From the NCBI GenBank assembly GCA_003525045.1, contig DQGF01000403.1:548-5963 (forward strand): a stretch of 5,416 bases of DNA, read 5' to 3'. Each line of letters begins with the position of its first letter. Within the stretch, counting starts at the first letter, position 1. Below the pieces are notes generated by a model. It saw only the letters and a program-made list of their open reading frames with translations. It had not been told where the DNA came from and did not search any database. The stretch comes from Pseudomonas sp. (GTDB lineage Bacteria > Pseudomonadota > Gammaproteobacteria > Pseudomonadales > Pseudomonadaceae). The translations under genes and the position numbers were made by a program. Below, piece after piece: positions 1-5,416 of this stretch.

Positions 1-1159
1 CCAGGGCGCCGGCCGTACCGACAATGCTGACGATCGCCAGCGGGCTGAAGCCCAGTTGCACGCACAGCGGCACGAAAATCACCGCCAGGATCGGCACGGT
101 GGAAAACGACGAACCGATGCCCATGGTCACCAACAGGCCCACCAGCAACATCAGCAACGCACCAATGGCTTTGCTGTGGCCGATCCACGAGGCCGAGGTT
201 TCGACCAGCGTCTGCACCTGCCCGGTGGCTTTGATCACTTCCCCAAAGCCGGAGGCGGCGATCATGATGAAGCCGATCATCGCCATCATCTTCATGCCTT
301 CGGTAAACAGGTCGTCGGTGTCGCGCCATTTGACGATGCCCGACACAGAGAAAATCAGAAACCCCACCAGCGCGCCGATGATCATCGAGTCCAACAGCAG
401 CTGAATGATGAACGCCGCGGCGATGGCCTGACCGGCCACCATCAGGCTCAGCGGGTTGTACTGCACCGCCACCTGCTCGACCTGTTCGATTTTTTCCAGG
501 TCGTAGACACGCTTCTTGCGGTAGCTGATAAACGCTGCCCCAAGCCCGAAGACCATGCCCAACGCCGGAATGCCCATGGCATGGGTGACGTTGATGCCGC
601 TGATATCGACGCCACTACGGGCAACGTTGGCCAGCAGGATTTCATTAAGGAAGATATTGCCGAAACCCACGGGCAGGAACATGTACGGCGTGATCAGACC
701 GAAGGTAATGACACAGGCGATCAGGCGGCGATCCAGTTGCAGCTTGGTCAGCACATAGAGCAGCGGCGGCACCAGCAGCGGAATAAAGGCGATATGTATC
801 GGCAAGATGTTCTGCGAGGCGATGGCCACCACCCAGAGCAGACCGATCAACAGCCACTTGACCTGACTGCCACCGGTGGCGTGTTGGCGATCAACCATCG
901 CCAGGGCCTTGTCGGCCAGGGCATGGGCCAGGCCGGACTTGGCAATGGCCACCGCGAACGCACCGAGCAAGGCGTACGACAAAGCGACCGTCGCCCCGCC
1001 GCCGAGGCCGCTGTTGAACGCTTTGAGCGTCGCGTCGATGCCCAGGCCACCGGTCAAACCACCGACCAGCGCGCCCACGATCAGCGCGATCACCACATGC
1101 ACGCGGGACAGGCTGAGTACCAGCATGACGCCGACCGCGGCAATTACTGCATTAATCAT
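1..1159 (-). CDS. Na+/H+ antiporter-like family transporter (YuiF/HI_0325 type), C-terminus outside the window
   Basis: The reading frame is open from an ATG at 1159-1157 to the left edge, giving 386 codons; roughly the last 40-60 residues are missing. The start is supported by a GAGG Shine-Dalgarno at 1168-1165, five bases upstream. The protein is almost wholly hydrophobic, with about ten to eleven visible membrane segments (about residues 3-18, 22-39, 58-75, 102-135 with a break, 145-170, 195-212, 236-256, 258-276, 290-308, 332-349, 353-370). A charged cytosolic-type loop lies at 213-232. Recognisable family stretches are GAFAVAIAKSGLA (66-79), SQNILPIHIAFIPLL (115-129), SGFGEVIKATG (303-313) and TMGIGSSFSTVPILA (345-359). 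This fits the Na_H_antiporter superfamily (related to NhaC), inner-membrane secondary carriers. Annotation as an antiporter is by family only; YuiF-type members are also annotated as amino-acid (possibly histidine) permeases. It is divergent from the chemoreceptor gene and corresponds by position to PA2653 of P. aeruginosa. Family is fairly sure; substrate is unknown. Confidence 0.85.
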   Translation of the reverse strand, partial: MINAVIAAVGVMLVLSLSRVHVVIALIVGALVGGLTGGLGIDATLKAFNSGLGGGATVALSYALLGAFAVAIAKSGLAHALADKALAMVDRQHATGGSQVKWLLIGLLWVVAIASQNILPIHIAFIPLLVPPLLYVLTKLQLDRRLIACVITFGLITPYMFLPVGFGNIFLNEILLANVARSGVDISGINVTHAMGIPALGMVFGLGAAFISYRKKRVYDLEKIEQVEQVAVQYNPLSLMVAGQAIAAAFIIQLLLDSMIIGALVGFLIFSVSGIVKWRDTDDLFTEGMKMMAMIGFIMIAASGFGEVIKATGQVQTLVETSASWIGHSKAIGALLMLLVGLLVTMGIGSSFSTVPILAVIFVPLCVQLGFSPLAIVSIVGTAGAL

Positions 1160-1260
1160 CAAAACCTCAAGGCAATCGGAATGAGTCCGGCCGGCAGTCT
1201 GCGCGAGCCGCCAGCGGATTGAAGAGTGGGTTTTATTAGAGGGCGCGCACTGTGAATGAA

Positions 1261-1325
1261 GCAGCGGCAAGCTGCAAGCCTGAAGCGGCAAGCTTGTGTG
1301 TTTTTCACTTGCAGCTTACAGCTTG
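1261..1325. repeat. Inverted pair of tandem heptamer arrays
   Basis: From 1261 to 1295 the sequence reads as five successive 7-mers: gcagcgg, caagctg, caagcct, gaagcgg and caagctt. From 1325 back to 1305, on the complementary strand, three more follow: caagctg, taagctg and caagtga. The two blocks face each other around a short T-rich loop (1296-1304). Perfect arms of 10 bp are at 1269-1278 and 1308-1317, and arms matching 11 of 12 are at 1268-1279 and 1314-1325. Similar CAAGCTG-type iterations occur in Pseudomonas intergenic DNA in my recollection. The function is unknown; it can form alternative slipped hairpins. Confidence 0.75.
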
Positions 1326-1329
1326 AAAC

Positions 1330-1356
1330 TCAAGAAAGCTGTTGTTGTGCCGTTAC
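1330..1356 (+). promoter_or_regulatory. Candidate FliA (sigma-28) promoter for the chemoreceptor gene
   Basis: TCAA at 1330-1333, a 15-base spacer, then GCCGTTAC at 1349-1356 resembles the FliA consensus TAAA-N15-GCCGATAA (3 of 4 and 6 of 8 matches). Transcription would start near 1363, giving a leader of about 35 bases that contains the Shine-Dalgarno. Many flagellar and chemotaxis genes use FliA, which is why this match was considered. The match is imperfect and could be chance. Confidence 0.3.
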
Positions 1357-1384
1357 AGTGCAGAGTCTCAGATAATTATCGAAT

Positions 1385-1390
1385 AAAGGA
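1385..1390 (+). promoter_or_regulatory. Shine-Dalgarno fixing the chemoreceptor start
   Basis: AAAGGA lies seven bases upstream of the ATG at 1398. It decides between this start and an in-frame GTG at 1296, which has no ribosome-binding site and would translate the intergenic repeat region into 34 extra residues before the normal [11 protein letters not shown] beginning. Confidence 0.85.
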
Positions 1391-1397
1391 CGTCTCC

Positions 1398-3545
1398 ATG
1401 TCGCTCAGACAACTTTCCATTCAATGGAAGATCACCCTGCTCGCCGGGCTGTGCCTGGCCGGTATCGTGACCCTGCTGGTAGGTCTTTCGCTGTATCGCA
1501 TGGAGCAAAGCTCCGCGCTGGTGAAAGCCTCGAGCATGGAGATGCTCACCGAAGCCGCCCAGGCCCGGATCGAATCCCAGGGTGAAAACCAGGCACTGGT
1601 GATTCGCCAGCAATTCATGGACGCCTACCAGTATGGCCACGGCTTCTCCCGCCAGGTGCTGTTCCTGCGCGACCAGGCCGAGAAACGCTTTCTCGACGCC
1701 TTCGACCTGCGCGAAGACCTGACCCGCCAGGTCAAGTCGGCGCTGCAAGCCAACCCGGATCTGCTCGGCCTGTCGCTGGTGTTCGAAGCCAACGCGCTGG
1801 ACGGCAAGGACGATCTGTTTGCCGGCCAGGTGGAGCTGGGCAGCAACGACAAGGGCCGTTTCGCCCTGTATTGGTCGCAACCGACGCCAGGCAAGGTGGC
1901 CTCCATGGCGTTGCCTGAAAGCGATATGGCCGACACCAGCAGCGGCCCCAGCGGCGAGCCGGCCAACGCCTGGTTCACCTGCCCGCGCACCACGCTCAAG
2001 CCCTGCGTGATCGAGCCCTACTTCTATGTGATCGACGGACAGAAGGTGCTGATGACCAGCATCGTTTTCCCGCTGCTGGTTAACGGCAAGGTTATCGCGT
2101 CGCTGTCGGTGGACATCAACCTCAACAGCCTGCAAGCGATCAGCCAGGGCGCCAGCAAGAAGCTGTATGACGGCCAGACCCACGTCAGCATCATCAGCCC
2201 GCTCGGATTGCTCGCCGGCTACAGCCCGGACGCCAGCAAACTCAGCCAGCGCCTGGAGGCCGTGGACCCGACCAACGGTGCCGAACTGATCCGCATGCTG
2301 ACCGCCAGCAGCGAGACCGAAAGCCTGCATAGCAAACAACAGTTGAAAGTGCTGGCGCCGTTCCAGCCGATTCCCGGTGGCAAATCCTGGGGCGTGTTGC
2401 TTGAGGTTCCGGAACAGGTGCTGGTCGGCCCTGCCGAAGCCCTGAAGAAACAACTCGACGACAGCAACACCGCCGGCACGCTGGTGGAACTGGGCCTGGG
2501 CGCGCTGGCGGCGTTGATCGGCCTGTTGCTGGTGTGGCTGATGGCCCGCAGCGTGACCAAACCGATTCTCGGCGTGGCGCACATGCTCGAAGACATCGCC
2601 AGCGGTGAAGGCGATCTGACCCGTCGTCTGGCCTACGACAAACAGGATGAATTGGGCCAGTTGGCCGGCTGGTTCAATCGCTTCCTCGACAAGCTGCAAC
2701 CGATCATTGCCGAGGTCAAACGCTCGGTACAGGACGCGCGCAGCACGGCGGATCAGTCGTCCGCCATCGCCACCCAGACCAGTGCCGGCATGGAGCAGCA
2801 ATACCGTCAGGTGGATCAGGTCGCGACCGCCTCCCACGAAATGAGCGCCACCGCCCAGGACGTCGCCCGCAGCGCTGCACAAGCGGCACAGGCAGCGCGG
2901 GATGCCGATCACGCCACCCGCCGTGGCCTGACCGTCATCGACCAGACCACCACCAGCATCGACAACCTCGCCGCCGACATGAGCGCGGCCATGGTTCAAG
3001 TCGAAGGCCTGGCAGCCAACAGCGAGAAAATCGGTTCGGTGCTGGAAGTGATTCGCGCCATCGCCGAACAGACCAACCTGCTGGCCCTCAACGCCGCGAT
3101 CGAAGCGGCCCGCGCCGGTGAGGCCGGACGCGGTTTTGCCGTGGTGGCCGATGAAGTGCGCAACCTGGCACGCCGCACCCAGGAGTCAGTCGAAGAAACC
3201 CGCCTGGTGATCGAGCAGTTGCAGAGCGGTACCCGGGATGTGGTGGGTTCGATGAGCAATAGCCATCGCCAGGCCCAGGGCAGTGTCGAGCAGGTGGGTC
3301 AGGCGGTGACGGCGCTGCGCCAGATCGGCGAAGCGGTGACGGTGATCAGCGACATGAACCTGCAGATTGCCAGTGCCGCGGAAGAGCAAAGCGCCGTGGC
3401 CGAAGAGATCAATAACAACGTGGCGACGATTCGGGATGTGACCGAATCGCTGTCGGGCCAGGCCAATGAATCGGCGCGGGTGAGCCAGTCGCTGAACAGC
3501 TTGGCGAATCAGCAGCAGAGTTTGATGGATCAGTTTCGCGTTTAA
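1398..3545 (+). CDS. tlpQ: Methyl-accepting chemotaxis protein with dCache sensor, TlpQ/McpU-like (amine chemoreceptor)
   Basis: This is a complete 715-residue inner-membrane chemoreceptor. A periplasmic ligand signal is passed to the CheA/CheW complex to steer flagellar motility. Visible parts are: short N-tail; TM1 about 12-33; periplasmic dCache domain about 34-358; TM2 about 361-383; HAMP about 384-436 (TKPI at 387-390, EGDLTRR at 404-410); a coiled-coil signalling domain to the C-terminus with the conserved hairpin tip about 557-590 ([18 protein letters not shown], then [17 protein letters not shown]). There is no C-terminal CheR/CheB-binding pentapeptide; the protein ends in MDQFRV. In the membrane-distal pocket, W192, Y208 and D239 align by eye with W128, Y144 and D173 of the amino-acid receptor PctA. 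N190 sits where PctA has R126, as expected for a receptor of amines such as histamine or polyamines rather than amino acids. Length, pocket and neighbours (transporter, BqsSR-like pair) point to P. aeruginosa TlpQ (PA2654) and P. putida McpU. MCP identity is certain; the ligand class is inferred. Confidence 0.93.
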   Translation: MSLRQLSIQWKITLLAGLCLAGIVTLLVGLSLYRMEQSSALVKASSMEMLTEAAQARIESQGENQALVIRQQFMDAYQYGHGFSRQVLFLRDQAEKRFLDAFDLREDLTRQVKSALQANPDLLGLSLVFEANALDGKDDLFAGQVELGSNDKGRFALYWSQPTPGKVASMALPESDMADTSSGPSGEPANAWFTCPRTTLKPCVIEPYFYVIDGQKVLMTSIVFPLLVNGKVIASLSVDINLNSLQAISQGASKKLYDGQTHVSIISPLGLLAGYSPDASKLSQRLEAVDPTNGAELIRMLTASSETESLHSKQQLKVLAPFQPIPGGKSWGVLLEVPEQVLVGPAEALKKQLDDSNTAGTLVELGLGALAALIGLLLVWLMARSVTKPILGVAHMLEDIASGEGDLTRRLAYDKQDELGQLAGWFNRFLDKLQPIIAEVKRSVQDARSTADQSSAIATQTSAGMEQQYRQVDQVATASHEMSATAQDVARSAAQAAQAARDADHATRRGLTVIDQTTTSIDNLAADMSAAMVQVEGLAANSEKIGSVLEVIRAIAEQTNLLALNAAIEAARAGEAGRGFAVVADEVRNLARRTQESVEETRLVIEQLQSGTRDVVGSMSNSHRQAQGSVEQVGQAVTALRQIGEAVTVISDMNLQIASAAEEQSAVAEEINNNVATIRDVTESLSGQANESARVSQSLNSLANQQQSLMDQFRV

Positions 3546-3574
3546 CTCAAATTCAGTACCCACTGAAGATCCAA

Positions 3575-3664
3575 TGTGGGAGCGAGCCTGCTCGCGAATG
3601 CAGAGTGTCAGGCGACAGATCCGTCGACTGATGCACCGCTTTCGCGAGCAAGCCCGCTCCCACA
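3575..3664. repeat. REPIN: two inverted REP sequences with palindromic spacer
   Basis: A 24-bp REP at 3575-3598 begins TGTGGGAGCGAGCC and ends GCTCGCGAA. It is repeated in inverse orientation at 3641-3664 with 22 of 24 bases identical; each REP contains its own GAGC/GCTC hairpin. The spacer is itself palindromic: TCAG (3608-3611) pairs with CTGA (3628-3631), and CGAC (3613-3616) with GTCG (3623-3626), around AGATCC. The whole 90 bp can therefore fold into one long hairpin. REPINs are non-autonomous elements spread by RAYT (REP-associated tyrosine) transposases encoded elsewhere. Lying between two convergent genes, it may also help end transcription from both sides or stabilise mRNA 3' ends; I see no separate GC stem plus T-run terminator here. 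Confidence 0.9.
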
Positions 3665-3708
3665 GGGGATTTGTGATGAATCAGGTTGATGGGTCGCCGC
3701 AGGGCAAA

Positions 3709-3720
3709 TGTGGGAGCGGC
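3709..3720 (+). repeat. Truncated REP (third copy)
   Basis: TGTGGGAGCGGC repeats the first 10-12 bases of the REP at 3575 in the same orientation. It then loses similarity (GTCCTTCAGACC) just before the kinase stop codon at 3739-3737. It is probably the remnant of a second REP or REPIN cut by deletion, though a 12-base match could also be an eroded singlet. Confidence 0.6.
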
Positions 3721-3736
3721 GTCCTTCAGACCGGGG

Positions 3737-5050
3737 TCAGCGCTTGGGCAATTCGATCCCCACCTTCAACCCGCCCCACTCGCTCTCCTCCAGCCTCATC
3801 ACCCCGCCCCACGTATCAACGATGTCACGCACGATCCCCAATCCCAACCCATGCCCATCCATCTGTTCATCAAGCCGCGTACCCCGGCTGAACACCTGAT
3901 CGCGCCGGTCTTCGGGAATCCCCGGCCCATCGTCTTCCACGCTTAATAGAAACCCTTCAGCGGTTTCGACCACGCTCAACCGAACCTCGGCATCCGCCCA
4001 CTTGCAGGCGTTGTCCAGCAGGTTGCCGAGCATCTCCAGCAAATCCTCCCGGTCCCACGGCAGTTGCGACCCCTTTGGCGCCACATAGCTGAGACTCAGG
4101 TGTTCACCGTGGATCATGTTCAATGTCGCCAGCAGCCCTGGCAGCTCCGCATCGCAATCAAACAGCGCCCCGGGCAGAGCATCGCCGGACAACCGGGCGC
4201 GGTTAAGTTCACGATTGAGCCGCTGCTGCACCTGTTCGAGCTGCGCCTGAATCACCTTGCGCAGTTCCGGATGAGCGTCGAGTTTCTCGCTTGAAGCCAG
4301 GCTCAACAACACCGCCAGCGGCGTTTTCAAGGCATGCCCGAGGTTGCCCAGGGCATTGCGCGAACGTTTGAGGCTGTCTTCGGTGTGGGCCAGCAAATGG
4401 TTGATCTGCGCCACCAACGGCTCTAGCTCAATCGGCACCTGATCATCGAGTTGCGAGCGCTGTCCCTGCTGCAACTGGGCGATTTGCTCGCGAGCCTTTT
4501 CCAGCGGACGCAACGCACGGCGCACGGTGATCCGCTGCAACAATAAAATCAGCAGCAACCCCGCCAGGCCCAGGCCGAGACCGACCTGTTGCATGCGCAA
4601 AAAGCTCTCGCGCACCGGGGTGTAGTCCTGAGCGACACTGATGGAAATCGATTGGCCCAGGCGCCGATAGTCCGAGCGCAATATCAGCAGCTGCTGCCCT
4701 TCCGGGCCCAGTTGCAGGTTGCTGTGCAGGCCGGGATGGTCCAGGCGCGGCAGTTCCTGATCCCATAGCGAACGGGAGCGCCAATGGCTATCGACAAAGT
4801 CGATACGGAAATAATGCCCGGAAAACGGTCGCTGATAGGCCGGCGACAGGTGTCGCTCATCCAGCTGCAACCCCTGCGGCCCGCGCACCAGTGCCACCAA
4901 CAGGCTTTCACTGTCGTTGCGCAGGCCGGCCTCGAGGTAGCGCTGCAACCCCATTTCGAACAGCCACAGACTGGTCTGCGCCAGCACCAGGCCGACGATC
5001 ACCATCACGCTGATCAGGCCCAGGCTCAAGCGGCGCTGGATCGACCTCAC
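3737..5050 (-). CDS. bqsS: PhoQ-like sensor histidine kinase, BqsS/CarS-type
   Basis: This is a complete 437-residue inner-membrane kinase that autophosphorylates on His and passes the phosphate to the adjacent regulator. Visible parts are: TM1 about 10-31; periplasmic sensor about 32-154; TM2 about 155-176; HAMP about 177-226; H-box [13 protein letters not shown] with phospho-acceptor H239; N-box [11 protein letters not shown] (N347); G1 box VEDDGPGIP (371-379); RGTRLDE (389-395); G2 box GHGLGLGIV (399-407). The H-box and the LDNACK N-box are characteristic of the PhoQ group. The start is a GTG at 5050-5048, overlapping the regulator's TGA by four bases (GTGA), so the pair is an operon with coupled translation and an off-window promoter. 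By neighbours (TlpQ-like receptor) I assign it to BqsS/CarS (PA2656), which responds to Fe2+ and Ca2+ in P. aeruginosa. The reported RExxE metal motif is not intact: the nearest match is R44-N-D-S-E48 just after TM1. Kinase class is certain; orthology to BqsS is probable, and a PhoQ paralogue is the alternative. Confidence 0.92.
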   Translation of the reverse strand: MRSIQRRLSLGLISVMVIVGLVLAQTSLWLFEMGLQRYLEAGLRNDSESLLVALVRGPQGLQLDERHLSPAYQRPFSGHYFRIDFVDSHWRSRSLWDQELPRLDHPGLHSNLQLGPEGQQLLILRSDYRRLGQSISISVAQDYTPVRESFLRMQQVGLGLGLAGLLLILLLQRITVRRALRPLEKAREQIAQLQQGQRSQLDDQVPIELEPLVAQINHLLAHTEDSLKRSRNALGNLGHALKTPLAVLLSLASSEKLDAHPELRKVIQAQLEQVQQRLNRELNRARLSGDALPGALFDCDAELPGLLATLNMIHGEHLSLSYVAPKGSQLPWDREDLLEMLGNLLDNACKWADAEVRLSVVETAEGFLLSVEDDGPGIPEDRRDQVFSRGTRLDEQMDGHGLGLGIVRDIVDTWGGVMRLEESEWGGLKVGIELPKR

Positions 5051-5416
5051 CGGGCTTGCCCGCCGAACAGGTAACCCTGGCCGCGACGGGTTTCGATCAC
5101 GCTACGACCGAGTTTGCGTCGCAGGTGGTTGACGTGGACTTCCAGCACATTGGAATCGCGCTCGGTTTCACCGTCGTAGAGGTGTTCGGCGAGGTGGCTT
5201 TTGGACAGGATCTGTTCGGGGTGCAGCATGAAGTAGCGCAGCAGGCGGAACTCAGCCGCGGTGAGCTGAATGTCGGCGCCCTCGCGGGTCACGCACTGAC
5301 GCCCTTCATCCAGATGCAAACCCGCCGCCTTGAGCGTCGGCTGGTTGGCCTGGCCGTGGGAGCGGCGTAACAGCGCCTGGACCCGCAGGTGCAATTCTTC
5401 AGGATGGAAAGGTTTG
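5047..5416 (-). CDS. bqsR: OmpR-family response regulator, BqsR/CarR-type, N-terminus outside the window
   Basis: The last 122 residues are visible, with the frame open to the right edge. They begin at KPFHPEEL, the conserved Lys-Pro that closes the receiver domain, so the phospho-acceptor Asp and the start codon lie outside the window. After a linker ([12 protein letters not shown]) comes a winged-helix DNA-binding domain of OmpR/PhoB type: [16 protein letters not shown] (residues 51-66 of the visible part), a recognition-helix region [16 protein letters not shown] (87-102), and wing residues [11 protein letters not shown] (107-117). It would be phosphorylated by the kinase encoded just downstream, whose GTG start overlaps this gene's TGA stop (GTGA, 5050-5047). 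Context suggests PA2657 (BqsR/CarR), a regulator of cation-stress genes. I looked for the reported BqsR tandem TTAAG-type site in this window and saw none; the operon promoter would be off-window. Family is certain; the symbol rests mainly on gene order. Confidence 0.9.
   Translation of the reverse strand, partial: KPFHPEELHLRVQALLRRSHGQANQPTLKAAGLHLDEGRQCVTREGADIQLTAAEFRLLRYFMLHPEQILSKSHLAEHLYDGETERDSNVLEVHVNHLRRKLGRSVIETRRGQGYLFGGQAR

Larger units (their letters stand above)
1160..1397. other. Divergent intergenic region between transporter and chemoreceptor genes
   Basis: This 238-bp gap carries the 5' regions of both divergent genes and no convincing gene. Its contents are: the transporter's Shine-Dalgarno (1165-1168, minus strand); a possible minus-strand -10 hexamer TCTAAT at 1240-1235 without a convincing -35; the heptamer inverted repeat at 1261-1325; a weak FliA-like promoter at 1330-1356; and the chemoreceptor's Shine-Dalgarno at 1385-1390. 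The AT-rich stretch at 1371-1388 (GATAATTATCGAATAAAG) looks like a -10 element, but a promoter there would leave almost no leader before the ribosome-binding site. Confidence 0.7.
3546..3736. other. Convergent intergenic region
   Basis: The 191 bp between the stop codons of the plus-strand chemoreceptor and the minus-strand kinase hold the REPIN and the truncated REP. Open frames here translate only the repeat and show no plausible ribosome-binding site or protein-like composition. No classical rho-independent terminator is visible apart from the REP hairpins. Confidence 0.75.

Noticed and set aside
56..1222. Long plus-strand open frame (388 codons) opposite the transporter gene
   Set aside because: The opposite strand encodes a clear membrane carrier with start and ribosome-binding site. 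The plus-strand product is a His/Gln/Arg/Asp-rich low-complexity sequence typical of a high-GC antisense shadow.
1371..1376. GATAAT as a sigma-70 -10 box for the chemoreceptor
   Set aside because: There is no acceptable -35 at 16-18 bases, and the start would fall at the Shine-Dalgarno, leaving almost no leader.
1296..1397. Upstream GTG start extending the chemoreceptor by 34 residues
   Set aside because: There is no Shine-Dalgarno, the extension translates intergenic DNA next to the repeat, and it would precede the usual short N-tail and TM1. The ATG at 1398 has a good AAAGGA site.
1368..2999. 543-codon minus-strand open frame inside the chemoreceptor gene
   Set aside because: It is antisense to conserved MCP domains, has biased His/Gln/Gly composition and no family-like motif; it is a codon-bias shadow.
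3574..3946. Small plus-strand open frames across the REPIN and the 3' end of the kinase gene
   Set aside because: They translate repeat sequence and the antisense of the kinase's conserved ATPase domain; there is no ribosome-binding site or recognisable protein.
5356..5368. GTGGGAGCGGCG inside the response regulator gene, resembling a REP start
   Set aside because: It lies in conserved coding sequence (LLRRSHGQ region) with no following REP hairpin, so the similarity is most likely chance.
1..5416. CRISPR array, tRNA/rRNA genes, integrase or insertion sequence
   Set aside because: No regularly spaced direct repeats, no structural RNA signatures and no transposase or recombinase coding sequence are present; the only repeats are the heptamer block and the REPs.

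Overview
The window looks like chromosomal DNA of a fluorescent, non-aeruginosa Pseudomonas (P. fluorescens/P. putida type). The evidence is high GC with strong GC-ending codon use, a typical Pseudomonas chemoreceptor, and a REP-type inverted pair of the GTGGGAGCGGGCTTGCTCGCGAA class between the genes. Nothing suggests a recent mobile island: codon use is even across all four genes, and there is no integrase, transposase or tRNA.

Layout. (1) 1-1159, minus strand: the N-terminal ~386 residues of a polytopic transporter of the Na+/H+ antiporter-like (YuiF/HI_0325-type) family; its C-terminus lies left of the window. (2) 1160-1397: a divergent intergenic region with two inverted blocks of tandem heptamers and a weak candidate FliA promoter. 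(3) 1398-3545, plus strand: a complete 715-residue methyl-accepting chemotaxis protein with a periplasmic dCache sensor, most like the TlpQ/McpU amine receptors. (4) 3546-3736: a convergent intergenic region holding a 90-bp REPIN (two inverted REPs) and a third, truncated REP. (5) 3737-5050, minus strand: a complete PhoQ-like sensor histidine kinase. (6) 5047-5416, minus strand: the C-terminal part of an OmpR-family response regulator, translationally coupled to the kinase by a 4-base GTGA overlap; its start lies right of the window.

The gene order (transporter, divergent chemoreceptor, then a convergent PhoQ-like kinase/regulator pair) matches, as I recall it, P. aeruginosa PAO1 PA2653 (transporter), PA2654 (tlpQ), PA2656-PA2657 (bqsS-bqsR, also called carS-carR). 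I therefore read it as a conserved core locus. The transporter and receptor may handle related nitrogenous solutes: the receptor keeps the Tyr and Asp that hold an amino group but lacks the Arg that holds a carboxylate in amino-acid dCache receptors. The two-component system in P. aeruginosa responds to divalent cations (Fe2+, Ca2+). The kinase here has a changed version of the reported RExxE metal motif. I see no clearly new system; the points worth follow-up are the sensor-domain details and the two intergenic repeat structures.
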